From Ideonella aquatica (GTDB lineage Bacteria > Pseudomonadota > Gammaproteobacteria > Burkholderiales > Burkholderiaceae_C), in assembly GCF_018069755.1 (NCBI RefSeq), contig NZ_JAGQDE010000012.1, positions 106,131 to 170,130 on the forward strand: a stretch of 64,000 nucleotides of DNA. The letters run 5' to 3'. The position numbers and the translations under genes were made by a program. Shown here one piece after another: positions 50,227 to 60,679 of this stretch. How positions within the stretch are numbered: the first letter of the stretch is position 1; every line of letters starts with the position of its first letter. The notes beneath the pieces are model-generated. The model did no database searches, was not told the origin of the DNA, and worked only from the letters and a program-made list of their open reading frames with translations.

Positions 50227-53200
50227 TCAGATCAGCTCGTCGACCAGCGCCAGCAGCCGCGCGATGTCCACCGGCTTGGTCACGTAGCCACGCACGCCGG
50301 CCACCTGGGCGCCGGCCATGCGCTCCTGGGTGGCGTCGGCAGACACGGCCAGCACCGGCACCTCGGCCAGGCGCGGGTCGGCGCGCCAGTGGGCCAGCAC
50401 CTCCAGGCCATCCATGTCGGGCAAGTGCATGTCCAGCAGCAGCAGATCGGGCACCCGGGCGCGCGCCGCGGCCAGGCCCTCGGTGCCGGTGGCGGCCACT
50501 TCCAGGCTCAGCCACGGCCGCTGCGCCAGCACGCCGCGCATCACCTCGGCATTGGTCTCGTTGTCCTCGATGTAGAGCACATGGGCTGGCGCCCGGGCTG
50601 GCACCGGCGCGCCGGCTGCGGCGGGTGCGTCATCCGGGCCATGGTCGGCGCTGGCGGACGGCAGCCACAGACGGAAGACCGAGCCCTGGCCCGGTGTGCT
50701 ACGCGCCTGCAACTGGCCGCCCATGGCCTCGGCCAGGCGCAGGCTGATCACCAGGCCCAGGCCGGTGCCCTCCACGCCAGAATGCTCGCGGCCCAGGCGG
50801 TTGAAGGGCTCGAACAGGTGGGCCAGTTGCTCGGCGCTGAGGCCTTCACCTTCGTCGGCCACCTCGATGCACACGCCATCGCCCTCGTCGGCCACGCTGC
50901 AGCGCACCGTGCCACCCTCGCGGTTGTACTTGGCGGCATTGCTCAGCAGGTTGGTCAGGATCTGCCGCAGGCGCAGCGGATCGACCCAGACCGGCCGGGT
51001 GCTGCTGCTGCGCACCGGCTCGAAGACCAGGCGGCGCGGCGCAGCGGTGGGCGCCAGCATCGTCAGGCACTCCTGCAGCAGCACCGCCGGATCCACCGTC
51101 TGCGGGCTCAGCCGCATCTCGCCGGACTCGATGCGCGCCAGGTCCATCATTTCGTTGATCAGGCCCAGCAGGTGCCAGCCGGCCTGCTGCACCTGGTCGT
51201 TCCATTCGCGCTGGCGCGGCGTCAGCGCCGGCGCGCGCTCCAGGCCCAGCAACTGGCCGAAGCCCAGGATGGCGTTGAGCGGCGTGCGCAGCTCATGGCT
51301 GATGCGCGACAGGAACTCGCTCTTGGCGCGGCTGGCGGCCTCGGCGCTTTCGCGGGCGCGCTCGGCCTGGGCCAGGCGCAGGTGCTCGGTGACGTCCTCG
51401 ATCACGCCCACCACATGGTTGGGCCGGCCTTCCGTGTCGCGCAGCAGGCCCAGCGTGACCTGCACTTCCAGCGGTGCGGCGCCCTCACGCTGCAGCTGTC
51501 GCCGGGCCTGCCACACGCCCCGGGTGTCGGCCAGCAGGGCCAGCAGCGCCCGGTCATGGCCTTCGGGACCGGGCAGCAGGCGGGCCAGGCTCAGGCGGGC
51601 CAGGGCGTCGGCCGCGCCGTCCGGCGGCAGGCCCAGCATCGTGCGCAGGCGCGGGTTGGCCTCGCGCAGCCGCCCTTCCAGGTCGGCGTAGACCACGCCG
51701 GTGGGAATGTTGTCGACGATGGCGCGCCAGCGGGCCTCGCTCTCGCGCAGCCGCTCCTCGGCGCGTCGGCGCTCCTGCACTTCGTGGCGCAGGTCGCTGG
51801 TGCGCTCGGCCACCGCGTCCTCGACCCGGCGCTGGCGGCCGGTGATCGACAGCAGCAGCATGCCCAGCAGGCCGGCAAACAACAGGCCGCCCACGCCGAA
51901 CAGTCCAGTCAGCCAGGGCGCGTCGTCCGGCACCTGGCTGGGCGCGGCGCTGAGCATCAGCTCCCAGCTGCGGCCGCCGAAGCTGGACACGCGGCGGTAG
52001 CTCAGGTGGCCGGCGGGCAGGTCGGCGGTGCAATCCGGCGCGCCGGCCAGCAGCGCCCGCGGCCCCTGGCCGTCGCGGTCGATCAGGCAGGCCTTCAGGT
52101 AGGGCGGGGCGGTGGCCATGATGCGCGCCAGCGTCTCGCCGGTGCGCAGCGTCACGAAGGCCACGCCTTCCAGTTGCGCACGGGGCCCGCTGCCCAGCGC
52201 CTGCCCGGGCGGGCGCATCACGGCGCGGTAGACCACCACGCCGGTCTCGTCGCCCTGCGCCTGGGTCAGGCGAAAGCCCTCACTGGCGCGCGCCTGCTGG
52301 TCGGCCAGCGCGCGGCCGATGGCCTGCCGCACCGCCGGGATGGACAGCTGGTTGACGCCCAGCGCCACCTGGTTCGGGCCCAGCGGGGTGATGCGGCGCA
52401 TGGCCACCACGTCCTCGTCGTCGGCGGTCAGGCTGGGTGGCGCGTCGGCGCGGTTGAACACCCGCCAGGCCCGGCCGTCGTGGGCGGCGATGCGGGCCTG
52501 CGTCTCGGCCAGATCTGCCCGCATCAACCGTTCGCCGAAACCCAGCGCCACCAGGTACGGCGATTCCTGCAGCCAGGCCTGGGCGGCGAGGTCGAACTCG
52601 GCCACGGTGACGTCGTCAGAGGCCAGGTACAGCCCGTGCATCGCCTCCAACGCATGCAGCGGTGTGCGCAGCCCCCAGTCGAAGACGTCGGCGGTGCGGG
52701 TGGCGTCACGCTCGAAGGCGCTGCGCAGGCGCTGGGCGTCGCCGCGACCGACCAGCAGTGTGGTGGTGGCCACCGCGGCCACCAGCGCCAGCATCGGCAG
52801 CGCCACGGTCAGGCGGCGTGAGCGCCACAGGTGCGCTGGCTGGCCGACCAGCGTCAGCGCGATCGGCGTGCCCAGCAGCACGCCCAGGGCGTCACCGGTC
52901 CACCAGGACAGCCAGGTGCTGGCCAGGGCATCGCGCCCCACCGCACCGGTGGCGCCCAGCACCGCCACCGCCACGCTGGCGCTGACCATGCAAGCCAGCA
53001 CGCCGGCCAGCAGGAACAGCATCAGCACGTCGCGCGGCTCGGACAGGTCGCGCGGTGCCGGCAGGCGCCGGCGCACCAGGCGGGCGCCCAGTTCCGCCTG
53101 GGCCGCAGCGCCCAGCGCGATCAGGCCACCGCTCATCAGGCTGACCCAGTCGGTCTGGCCGCGCGCACCGCCCAGCAGGGTGTTGACGGCGAAGGCGCCC

Positions 53201-53412
53201 AGCAGGCTGCCGACCCAGCCCGCCCGTCCCCAGGTGAGCGTGGCCACCAGCGCGATGCCGGCCGACGGGTACAGCGGCGCGGCGAACGATGGCGGCGCGG
53301 CCAGCCACAGCGCCAGCGCCGCCGTGACCGCATAGGCCAGCGCCGTGAGCAGCGCCACGCCGGCCTGGCGGGCCAGGGCGCTGAGGGCGGTCTCGGCGCG
53401 GCCAGAGCTCAT
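50227..53412 (-). CDS. Membrane hybrid histidine kinase (MASE1-CHASE-PAS-HisKA-HATPase-REC)
   Basis: 1061 aa. Residues about 15-215 are a MASE1-type helical sensor, 240-450 a periplasmic CHASE domain, 480-510 a second membrane segment, and 545-670 a PAS domain. HisKA follows with H706 in FLSRISHELRTPL, then a HATPase (GTGLGLVISLRLAEAMGG), and a receiver with acceptor D994 (LLLLDMHLPDMDG). It senses an unknown external signal and autophosphorylates; a free response regulator or Hpt partner is not in the window. ATG 53412. It stands alone between trmL and ychF. Confidence 0.93.
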   Translation of the reverse strand: MSSGRAETALSALARQAGVALLTALAYAVTAALALWLAAPPSFAAPLYPSAGIALVATLTWGRAGWVGSLLGAFAVNTLLGGARGQTDWVSLMSGGLIALGAAAQAELGARLVRRRLPAPRDLSEPRDVLMLFLLAGVLACMVSASVAVAVLGATGAVGRDALASTWLSWWTGDALGVLLGTPIALTLVGQPAHLWRSRRLTVALPMLALVAAVATTTLLVGRGDAQRLRSAFERDATRTADVFDWGLRTPLHALEAMHGLYLASDDVTVAEFDLAAQAWLQESPYLVALGFGERLMRADLAETQARIAAHDGRAWRVFNRADAPPSLTADDEDVVAMRRITPLGPNQVALGVNQLSIPAVRQAIGRALADQQARASEGFRLTQAQGDETGVVVYRAVMRPPGQALGSGPRAQLEGVAFVTLRTGETLARIMATAPPYLKACLIDRDGQGPRALLAGAPDCTADLPAGHLSYRRVSSFGGRSWELMLSAAPSQVPDDAPWLTGLFGVGGLLFAGLLGMLLLSITGRQRRVEDAVAERTSDLRHEVQERRRAEERLRESEARWRAIVDNIPTGVVYADLEGRLREANPRLRTMLGLPPDGAADALARLSLARLLPGPEGHDRALLALLADTRGVWQARRQLQREGAAPLEVQVTLGLLRDTEGRPNHVVGVIEDVTEHLRLAQAERARESAEAASRAKSEFLSRISHELRTPLNAILGFGQLLGLERAPALTPRQREWNDQVQQAGWHLLGLINEMMDLARIESGEMRLSPQTVDPAVLLQECLTMLAPTAAPRRLVFEPVRSSSTRPVWVDPLRLRQILTNLLSNAAKYNREGGTVRCSVADEGDGVCIEVADEGEGLSAEQLAHLFEPFNRLGREHSGVEGTGLGLVISLRLAEAMGGQLQARSTPGQGSVFRLWLPSASADHGPDDAPAAAGAPVPARAPAHVLYIEDNETNAEVMRGVLAQRPWLSLEVAATGTEGLAAARARVPDLLLLDMHLPDMDGLEVLAHWRADPRLAEVPVLAVSADATQERMAGAQVAGVRGYVTKPVDIARLLALVDELI

Positions 53413-53449
53413 CGCGGGTCGCAGGCAGGCGCGCGGGCCGGGCGCGGGT

Positions 53450-54544
53450 TCAGACGTTGAACAGGAAGTTCATCACATCGCCGTCCTTGACGACATACTC
53501 CTTGCCCTCGGCGCGCATCCTGCCGGCGTCCTTGGCGCCCTGCTCGCCCTTGAACTGGATGAAGTCCTCGAAAGCAATGGTCTGGGCGCGGATGAAGCCG
53601 CGCTCGAAGTCGCCATGGATCACGCCGGCGGCCTGTGGCGCGGTGTCGCCGATGTGGATCGTCCAGGCGCGCACCTCCTTGACCCCGGCGGTGAAGTAGG
53701 TCTGCAGGCCCAGCAGCTTGAAGGCGGCGCGGATCAGGCGGTTCAGGCCCGGCTCGTCCTGGCCCATCTCGGCCAGGAACATGGCGCGGTCCTCGTCGTC
53801 CATCTCGGCCAGCTCGCTCTCGGTCTTGGCGCAGATGGCCACCACCTCGCCCTTCTGGGCGGCGGCGTACTCGCGCAGGCGGTCGAGGAAGGGGTTGTTC
53901 TCGAAGCCGGTCTCGGCCACATTGCCGACGAACATCGCCGGCTTGGCGGTGATCAGGCACAGCGGCTTGAGGATGACCAGCTCTTCCTTGCTGAAGTCGA
54001 CCGTGCGCACCGGCTGGGCCTCATCCAGCGCGGCGCGGCATTTCTCTAGCACCTTGACCAGGGCCGCGGCCTCCTTGTCGTTGCCGCTCTTGGCCGCCTT
54101 GGTGTAGCGCTGCAGGCTCTTCTCGACGGTGCTGAGGTCGGCCAGGCACAGCTCGGTCTGGATGACCTCGATGTCGGCGATCGGGTCGACCTTGCCGGCC
54201 ACGTGGATGACGTTTTCGTCCTCGAAGCAGCGCACCACGTTGACGATCGCGTCGGTCTCGCGGATGTGGCTGAGGAACTGGTTGCCCAGGCCCTCGCCCT
54301 TGCTGGCGCCCGCCACCAGGCCGGCGATGTCGACGAACTCGACGATGGCCGGCAGCACGCGCTCGGGCTTCACGATCTCGGCCAGCGCATCCAGGCGCGG
54401 ATCCGGCACCTCGACCACGCCGACATTGGGTTCGATCGTGCAGAAGGGGTAGTTCTCGGCGGCGATGCCGGCCTTCGTCAGGGCATTGAACAGGGTGGAC
54501 TTGCCGACGTTGGGCAGGCCGACGATGCCGCACTTGAGGCTCAT
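53450..54544 (-). CDS. ychF: Ribosome-binding ATPase YchF (OLA1 family)
   Basis: 364 aa Obg-related P-loop protein. G1 is [12 protein letters not shown], the Walker-B region is [19 protein letters not shown], and the NVAE motif replaces the guanine-specific NKxD, which accounts for ATP preference in this family. The TGS domain is at the C-terminus ([37 protein letters not shown]). ATG 54544 matches E. coli ([15 protein letters not shown]). Translation- or stress-related role. 80 nt from the divergent UbiH-type gene. Confidence 0.96.
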   Translation of the reverse strand: MSLKCGIVGLPNVGKSTLFNALTKAGIAAENYPFCTIEPNVGVVEVPDPRLDALAEIVKPERVLPAIVEFVDIAGLVAGASKGEGLGNQFLSHIRETDAIVNVVRCFEDENVIHVAGKVDPIADIEVIQTELCLADLSTVEKSLQRYTKAAKSGNDKEAAALVKVLEKCRAALDEAQPVRTVDFSKEELVILKPLCLITAKPAMFVGNVAETGFENNPFLDRLREYAAAQKGEVVAICAKTESELAEMDDEDRAMFLAEMGQDEPGLNRLIRAAFKLLGLQTYFTAGVKEVRAWTIHIGDTAPQAAGVIHGDFERGFIRAQTIAFEDFIQFKGEQGAKDAGRMRAEGKEYVVKDGDVMNFLFNV

Positions 54545-54624
54545 GGGGATTCCTGGGGTTTTGGGGGGCGCTGGAGGTATCCAGGCATAACCCGCCATTT
54601 TAAGGCGGTGCCTACAATGCCGGC

Positions 54625-55725
54625 ATGGTTTCGCCCGACGTTCGCATCCTCGGCACCGGCATCGTCAGCCGAGCCGCCGCGTTGGCACTGGCGCACGATG
54701 GGCTGTCGGTGGCGGTGCAGCGCCGTGCCGCGCCGGCCGTGGCCGACCTGCGCGCCTATGCGCTGAATGCTGCGTCGGTGGCCTTGCTGGCGCGCCTGCG
54801 GGTGTGGGACAGCCTGCCGGCCGATGCCCGCACGCCGGTGCAGGACATGCGCGTGCAGGGCGACCAGGGCGCTGAGATCGGCTTTTCGGCCTGGCAGCAG
54901 GGTGTGGGCGCGCTGGCCTGGATCGTCGATGCGGCCGCGCTGGAAGACACGCTGGAGGCCGCGCTGCGCTTTGCGCCGCGCATCAGCGCACAGGATGAGC
55001 CCGCCGCCGCGGCGCTGACCGTGATCGCCGAGGGCAAGGCCTCGGCCGCCCGCGAAGCCCTGGGCGTGCGTTTCCAGCGCCACGGTTATGGCCACCACGC
55101 GCTGGCCGCCCGTCTGCTCAGCGACCGGCCGCACCAGGGCCTGGCGCGCCAGTGGTTCCGCTCGCCCGATGTGCTGGCCCTGCTGCCGCTGGACCGGCCG
55201 CAGCCGGGCTGCAGCTACGCGCTGGTCTGGTCGCAGCCTGAGGCCTCTGCCCGCCACTGGCGCGAGGCCGCGGCCGCCGAGCTCGAGGCCGCGCTGGCCG
55301 AGGCCACCGGCGGCGCCGCCGGCGCGCTGCAACTGGCCAGCGAACGCGCCACCTGGCCGCTGTCGCTGGGACACGCCAGCGCCACCACCGGCCCCGGCTG
55401 GGTGCTGCTGGGCGATGCGGCCCACGTGGTACATCCGCTGGCTGGCCAGGGTCTGAACCTGGGCCTGGCCGATGTGGCCTCGTTGGCCGAGGTGCTGGCT
55501 GCGCGCGAGTCCTGGCGGGCGCTGGGCGACGCGGCGCTGCTGCGCCGCCATGCGCGCCGCCGCAGCGGCCCCAACCACCTGATGGCCGGCACCACCGACG
55601 GCCTGTGGCAACTCTTTGGCCACCCGCACCCGCTGTTGCGGGAACTTCGCCACCACGGATTGACTCTGGTTGACAGGCTGCCGCCGCTCAAGCGCTGGCT
55701 CGTCGACCGCGCACTCGGCGCCTGA
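54625..55725 (+). CDS. UbiH/UbiF-type FAD-dependent monooxygenase
   Basis: 366 aa. FAD-binding N-terminus [15 protein letters not shown], where the GxGxxG loop has Ser instead of the third Gly, and the second FAD block [21 protein letters not shown] is intact. Such enzymes hydroxylate ubiquinone intermediates; which position cannot be told here. A TACAAT at 54613-54618 lies only 7 nt before the ATG, too close to be a normal -10. It is followed by dsbC after 22 nt. Confidence 0.86.
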   Translation: MVSPDVRILGTGIVSRAAALALAHDGLSVAVQRRAAPAVADLRAYALNAASVALLARLRVWDSLPADARTPVQDMRVQGDQGAEIGFSAWQQGVGALAWIVDAAALEDTLEAALRFAPRISAQDEPAAAALTVIAEGKASAAREALGVRFQRHGYGHHALAARLLSDRPHQGLARQWFRSPDVLALLPLDRPQPGCSYALVWSQPEASARHWREAAAAELEAALAEATGGAAGALQLASERATWPLSLGHASATTGPGWVLLGDAAHVVHPLAGQGLNLGLADVASLAEVLAARESWRALGDAALLRRHARRRSGPNHLMAGTTDGLWQLFGHPHPLLRELRHHGLTLVDRLPPLKRWLVDRALGA

Positions 55726-55747
55726 TACCGCGCCAGAAGGACCCCTG

Positions 55748-56482
55748 ATGACCCGCACCACCTCCCCGATCCGCTCGATCGGTCTGACCGCGCTGATGGC
55801 CCTGGCCACGCTGGCCCAGGCCGACGAGGCCACCATCCGCAAGACCCTGGCCGAGCGCATGCCCAACCTGCCGCCGATCGACGAGGTCAGCCGCACGCCG
55901 ATGGGCGGCCTGTGGGAGGTGCGCCTGGGCACCGATGTGCTCTACACAGACGATGGCGGCAACTTCCTGATCGAAGGCAGCCTGTTCGACACCAAGACCC
56001 GCACCGACATCACCAAGGCCCGCATCGACAAGCTCACCGCGATCGACTTCGCCAGCCTGCCACTGAAGGACGCGATGGTCCAGAAGCAGGGCACGGGTGC
56101 GCGCAAGCTGGTGGTCTTCGCCGACCCGAATTGCGGCTATTGCAAGCGCCTGGAGCGTGACCTGCTGAAGGTGAAGGACGTCACCATCTACACCTTCCTC
56201 TACCCGGTGCTGGGCCCCGACAGCACGGCCAAGACCAAGGACATCTGGTGCTCCAAGGATGCCCAGAAGACCTGGCGCGCCTGGATGATCGACGGCGTCA
56301 CGCCGCCCAAGTCGGCCGGCGAATGCGACACCGCCGCCATCGACCGCAACAGCGCCATGGGCCGCAAGTACCGCGTCCAGGGCACGCCGGCCATCGTCTT
56401 CGAGGACGGCTCGCGCTCGCCGGGCGCCATGCCGTCCAACCTGATCGAAAAGCGCCTGGCCGACCTGCAGAAAAAGGGCTGA
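55748..56482 (+). CDS. dsbC: Thiol:disulfide interchange protein DsbC
   Basis: 244 aa periplasmic disulfide isomerase. Signal peptide ending near LAQA, an N-terminal dimerisation domain, and a thioredoxin domain with active site CGYC (C129-C132) in FADPNCGYCKRLE and cis-Pro in VQGTPAIVF. A second Cys pair (WCSK, GECD) is present as in E. coli DsbC. It corrects wrong disulfides, kept reduced by DsbD (not in window). ATG 55748. Confidence 0.95.
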   Translation: MTRTTSPIRSIGLTALMALATLAQADEATIRKTLAERMPNLPPIDEVSRTPMGGLWEVRLGTDVLYTDDGGNFLIEGSLFDTKTRTDITKARIDKLTAIDFASLPLKDAMVQKQGTGARKLVVFADPNCGYCKRLERDLLKVKDVTIYTFLYPVLGPDSTAKTKDIWCSKDAQKTWRAWMIDGVTPPKSAGECDTAAIDRNSAMGRKYRVQGTPAIVFEDGSRSPGAMPSNLIEKRLADLQKKG

Positions 56483-56543
56483 TGCCGCGGGCGGTAACGC
56501 CTGATCCGGCAAGGGCGGCGCGGCGCAGCGACAATCGCCCGCC

Positions 56544-56999
56544 ATGAACGCTCCCACCCGTGCCCTGGCGCTGCATGAGCCGCCCGCCGATGCGGCCCGC
56601 CTGTCCTACCTGGGGCTGCTGCCCTTCGTCCTGGGCGCCGCCCTGCTGTGGCTGATCGACAGCCCCGAGCCGCACGCCTTCGTCGCGCTGGCCCTGGCCG
56701 CCTACGGCGCCACCGTGCTGGCCTTCCTGGGCGGCGTGCACTGGGGCCTGACGATGAACGCCCACGGCGAGCCGCCCGCGGCCCGGCGCTGGGCCGTGGT
56801 GCCGCCGCTGGTCGGCACGCTGGCGGTGGTCATGCCCGCTTTTTCCGGCCTGCCGCTGGTGGGCATGATGCTGGTGGTGTGCTACCTGGTGGACCGCCGT
56901 CTCTATCCCCAGGCCCAGTTGGCCCACTGGCTGACGCTGCGTTTTCGGCTGACCGTGGTGGCCGCGCTGTGCTGCTTCCTGGCGGCGGCCGCCACCTGA
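56544..56999 (+). CDS. DUF3429 membrane protein
   Basis: 151 aa, four to five hydrophobic helices, of the DUF3429 family (related to mitochondrial TMEM69). Visible marks are LSYLGLLPFVLGA, FLGGVHWGL and the RLYPQAQLAHWLTLRFRLTVVAAL C-terminus (split: QAQLAHWLTLR). No function is known. It is flanked by dsbC (61 nt) and the M61 peptidase (19 nt). Confidence 0.85.
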   Translation: MNAPTRALALHEPPADAARLSYLGLLPFVLGAALLWLIDSPEPHAFVALALAAYGATVLAFLGGVHWGLTMNAHGEPPAARRWAVVPPLVGTLAVVMPAFSGLPLVGMMLVVCYLVDRRLYPQAQLAHWLTLRFRLTVVAALCCFLAAAAT

Positions 57000-57018
57000 C
57001 CCCGAGGACCCGCGCCCG

Positions 57019-58755
57019 ATGGCCCGCATCGCCTACCGCATCGAGCTGCCCGAGCCGGGCAGCCACCGCTACCGCGTCACGCTGACCGTGCCGCAGCCCG
57101 CCGCCCAGCAGGTGCTGGCGCTGCCGGTGTGGATCCCGGGCAGCTACATGCTGCGCGAGTTCGCCCGCCACCTCAGCCGCCTGGAGGCCCGCCAGGGCGG
57201 GCAAGCGCGCACGCTGCGCCAGCTCGACAAGACCCGTTGGGTGGCCGAGTGCAGTGGCCGAGCGGCCCTGGTGCTGAGCTACGAGGTCTACGCCTTTGAT
57301 CCCTCGGTGCGCACCGCCTGGCTGGACGACGCGCGCGGCTTCTTCAACCCGACCAGCCTGTGCCTGCAGGCGGTCGGCCGCGAGGCCGAGGCCCATGAGC
57401 TGCAGATCGGCCGCCTGCCCGCCGGCTGGGACGTGGCCACCGCGATGACGCCGCTGGCCGGCCGCCGCCAGACCTGGGTCTGCGCCGATTACGACGAGCT
57501 GGCCGACCACCCGGTCGAGCTGGGCCCGTTCTGGCGCGGCCAGTTCGAGGTGGCCGGTGTGGTGCACGAGTTCATCGTCGCCGGCGCCTGGCCGGGTTTT
57601 GACGGCGAGCGCCTGCTGGCCGACACGCGCCGCCTGTGCGCCGCGCAGATCGCGTTCTGGCATGGTCGGCGCAAGCCGCCCTTCCAGCGCTACGTGTTCC
57701 TGCTGTGGGCCGTGGAAGACGGCTACGGCGGCCTGGAGCACCGCGCCAGCACCGCGTTGATTGCCAACCGCCGCGACCTGCCACGCCAGGGCCAGACCGC
57801 CAGCACCGACGGCTATGTCACGCTGCTGGGCCTGATCAGCCACGAGTACTTCCACACCTGGAACGTCAAGCGCCTGAAGCCGCGCGAGTTCCTGCGCTAC
57901 GACTACCAGCGCGAGAACTACACCGAGCTGCTGTGGTTCTTCGAAGGCTTCACCTCCTACTACGACGACCTGTTCCTGCAGCGCACCGGCCTGATCGACG
58001 CGCCGCGCTATCTGAAGCTGCTCTCGCGTGTCATCAACGGCGTGCGCGCCACGCCGGGCCGGCGCGTGCAGAGTGTGGCCGAGGCCAGCTTCGACGCCTG
58101 GAACAAGTACTACCGGCCCGACGAAAACACGCCCAACGCCACCGTCAGCTACTACACCAAGGGCTCGCTGATCGCGCTGCTGCTGGACCTGCGCCTGCGC
58201 GCTGGCGGGCAGTCCCTGGACGCGCTGATGCGCCTGCTGTGGACGCGTCATGCCAGCACCGGTCTGACGCAGGAGGCGGTGTTCGCGGCGGTCAGCGAGC
58301 TGGGCAGCGCCGAGCTGGCGCGCGAGCTGGCCCACTGGGTGCACGGCCGCGACGAGCTGCCGCTGGAGGCTGCCCTGACCGCCAGCGGCGTGCTGGTGGG
58401 CCAGGAGGGCAGTGGCTGGGCGGCGTCGCTGGGCCTGAAGCTCAGCGAAGGCCCCGTCACCGGCTGCCTGGTCAAGCAGGTGCTGGAGGGCAGCGCCGCC
58501 GCGCGCGCCGGGCTGTCGGCCGGCGATGAGCTGCTGGCGGTCGATGGCTGGCGCATCCGCCGTCTGGAAGACGCCCAGGCCTGGGTGCGCGAGGGCCAGG
58601 TCTTCGAGCTGACGCTGGTGCGCCAGCAGCGCCTGCGCACGCTGCGCGTGCAACCGGGCGGCGATGCCGGTTTCACCCGTGCCTGGACACTGGCGCTGCG
58701 CAGCGGGCCGGCCGCCGCCGCGGCTGCGCTGCGCCAGGGCTGGCTGGGCGCGTGA
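57019..58755 (+). CDS. M61 family peptidase with PDZ domain
   Basis: 578 aa glycyl-aminopeptidase-type metallopeptidase. The zinc motif HExxH is H275-E276-Y277-F278-H279 (SHEYFHTWNVKR), with the third ligand probably E in LLWFFEGFTSYYDD. A C-terminal PDZ domain is seen at about residues 455-555 (GCLVKQVLEGSAAARAGLSAGDELLAVDG). No signal peptide, so cytoplasmic. The stop overlaps the next start (GTGA). Physiological substrate unknown. Confidence 0.92.
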   Translation: MARIAYRIELPEPGSHRYRVTLTVPQPAAQQVLALPVWIPGSYMLREFARHLSRLEARQGGQARTLRQLDKTRWVAECSGRAALVLSYEVYAFDPSVRTAWLDDARGFFNPTSLCLQAVGREAEAHELQIGRLPAGWDVATAMTPLAGRRQTWVCADYDELADHPVELGPFWRGQFEVAGVVHEFIVAGAWPGFDGERLLADTRRLCAAQIAFWHGRRKPPFQRYVFLLWAVEDGYGGLEHRASTALIANRRDLPRQGQTASTDGYVTLLGLISHEYFHTWNVKRLKPREFLRYDYQRENYTELLWFFEGFTSYYDDLFLQRTGLIDAPRYLKLLSRVINGVRATPGRRVQSVAEASFDAWNKYYRPDENTPNATVSYYTKGSLIALLLDLRLRAGGQSLDALMRLLWTRHASTGLTQEAVFAAVSELGSAELARELAHWVHGRDELPLEAALTASGVLVGQEGSGWAASLGLKLSEGPVTGCLVKQVLEGSAAARAGLSAGDELLAVDGWRIRRLEDAQAWVREGQVFELTLVRQQRLRTLRVQPGGDAGFTRAWTLALRSGPAAAAAALRQGWLGA

Positions 58756-59816
58756 CGACCTGGGCGCTGCGGTTCGGCAGCGGCGGCCGTCGGCTGGCGC
58801 TGGTGGCCCTCACCGTGCTGGTGTCCCTTGTTCACCTGGGCGCCGGCCAATGGGTCTCGGCCAGCCTGGAGCAGCACCGCGACCCACCACCCGCGGCGAT
58901 CGATGTGCGCTTCATCCAGGAGATGGCGCTGACCGAGCCCCCGCCGCCCGCGCCGCCGCCGCCCCCGCGTCGCCCGCGTCCCCAACCGGTGGTGGCGGCC
59001 CAGGCCGCTGCCAGTGCGGTGGCTGAAGCCGCCTCGGCGCCCGAACCGCCGCCGGTGGCCCAGGCCCCGCCCGATCCGCTGGACGACGCCGCCAGCGCGG
59101 TGGCCGAGGCGCCTTCGCCCGCCGCCTCGGCGCCGCCGCCTTTCGCCTGGCCGCCGTCGACCCAGCTGCTCTACGCGCTGGAGGGCTCATACCGCGGCCC
59201 GATCGTCGGCGAGGCCCAGGTCGACTGGCTGCGCGAGGGCGAGCGCTACCAGGTGCGCCTGGAGGTGCGCGTGCCGCCGCTGTTCAAGCGCCGCATGCTC
59301 AGCGACGGCCTGCTGGGCGAGCAGGGCCTGGCGCCGCAGCGCTTCGACCAGGAGACCGAGGTGGCGATGTCGGCCACCCGGCGCGAGACGGTGCGCCTGG
59401 ACCAGGACATGGTGCAGCTGGCCAACGGCCGGGCCGAGGCCCGGCCGCCCGGCGTGCAGGACGTGGCCAGCCAGTTCGTGCAGATGACCTGGTTGTTCCT
59501 GACCCGGCCTGAGCTGGCGCAGACCGGTGCCACGGTCGAGCTGCCGCTGGCCCTGCCGCGCCGCTTGGGCCGCTGGACCTACCAGGTGCAGGAGCGCGGC
59601 CCGATCGATCTGCCGTTCGGCCAGATCGACGCGGTGCATGTGGTGCCGCAGCGCGAGAACGCCAAGCCGGGCGAGCTGACCGTGGAGCTGTGGGTGGCGC
59701 CGGGCCTGCTGTACCTGCCGGTGCGCATCGTCATCCGCCAGGACGTCGACAACTACCTCGACCTGCGCCTGAAGACGGCGCCACGCATCGCCGAGCTGGC
59801 CGCGCCTGGGTCCTGA
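58752..59816 (+). CDS. DUF3108 domain protein, membrane-anchored with Pro-rich linker
   Basis: 354 aa. One N-terminal helix (residues about 11-35) is followed by a long Pro/Ala-rich stretch (about 55-125) like those of TonB or spacer regions, then a C-terminal beta-rich domain of DUF3108 type ([26 protein letters not shown] start, YYQ-poor). The GTG start overlaps the M61 stop. The linker would span the periplasm and place the beta domain at the outer membrane or peptidoglycan (inference). Confidence 0.78.
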   Translation: MTTWALRFGSGGRRLALVALTVLVSLVHLGAGQWVSASLEQHRDPPPAAIDVRFIQEMALTEPPPPAPPPPPRRPRPQPVVAAQAAASAVAEAASAPEPPPVAQAPPDPLDDAASAVAEAPSPAASAPPPFAWPPSTQLLYALEGSYRGPIVGEAQVDWLREGERYQVRLEVRVPPLFKRRMLSDGLLGEQGLAPQRFDQETEVAMSATRRETVRLDQDMVQLANGRAEARPPGVQDVASQFVQMTWLFLTRPELAQTGATVELPLALPRRLGRWTYQVQERGPIDLPFGQIDAVHVVPQRENAKPGELTVELWVAPGLLYLPVRIVIRQDVDNYLDLRLKTAPRIAELAAPGS

Positions 59817-59890
59817 ACGCCACTATCATCGGTTCATCCCCCCGACGAAACCGCCGCCTCCACCGCGGGGGCGGCCCGCAGGAGACTTCC

Positions 59891-60679
59891 ATGGCCTATG
59901 AATGCATCCTCACCGAGGTGCGCGGCGACGGCGCGCTCAAGACCGGCGTCATCACCCTCAACCGCCCCAAGCAGCTCAATGCGTTGAACGACCAGCTGAT
60001 GGACGAGCTGGGCGAGGCCCTGCTGGCCTTCGACGCCGATGACGCCGTCGGCTGCATCATCCTCACCGGCAACGACAAGGCCTTTGCCGCCGGCGCCGAC
60101 ATCTCGCTGATGGCTGGCTACAGCCACATGGATGCCTTCAAGAAGGGCCACATCTCGCGCAACTGGGAGACCATCCGCCAGGTCCGCAAGCCGGTGATCG
60201 CCGCGGTGGGCGGCTTTGCGCTGGGCGGCGGCTGCGAGCTGGCGATGATGTGCGACGTGCTGATCGCCGCCGACAGCGCCAAATTTGGCCAGCCCGAGAT
60301 CAAGCTGGGCATCGTGCCCGGTGCCGGCGGCACGCAGCGCCTGCCGCGCGCCATCGGCAAGGCCAAGGCCATGGAGATGCTGCTCACCGGCCGCATGATG
60401 GGCGCCGACGAGGCCGAGCGCAGCGGCCTGGTCTCGCGCGTGGTGCCGGCCGCCAGCCTGCTCGATGAGGCCCTGGTCACCGCGGGCCAGATCAATGCCA
60501 TGGGCCAGCCCAGCGTCATGATGATCAAGGAGCTGGTCAACGAGGCCTTCGAGAGCGGTCTGTCCACCGGCGTGCGTTACGAGCGCCGCCTGTTCCACGC
60601 GCTGTTCGGCACCGAGGACCAGCGCGAGGGCATGGGGGCCTTCCTCGAGAAGCGCCCCGCCCGTTTCACCCACCGCTGA
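59891..60679 (+). CDS. Enoyl-CoA hydratase
   Basis: 262 aa crotonase. Oxyanion hole residues in KAFAAGADI and [14 protein letters not shown]; catalytic Glu pair in GGGCELAMM and [12 protein letters not shown]. It hydrates trans-2-enoyl-CoA in fatty-acid oxidation. ATG 59891 has GGAGA 7 nt upstream. It is directly followed (0 nt) by the TPR-sulfotransferase. Most similar in pattern to PaaF/short-chain hydratases. Confidence 0.94.
   Translation: MAYECILTEVRGDGALKTGVITLNRPKQLNALNDQLMDELGEALLAFDADDAVGCIILTGNDKAFAAGADISLMAGYSHMDAFKKGHISRNWETIRQVRKPVIAAVGGFALGGGCELAMMCDVLIAADSAKFGQPEIKLGIVPGAGGTQRLPRAIGKAKAMEMLLTGRMMGADEAERSGLVSRVVPAASLLDEALVTAGQINAMGQPSVMMIKELVNEAFESGLSTGVRYERRLFHALFGTEDQREGMGAFLEKRPARFTHR

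Noticed and set aside
50389..52821. 810-codon open frame antisense to the hybrid kinase
   Set aside because: Compositional shadow of the kinase; Gln/His/Ala-rich with no domain.
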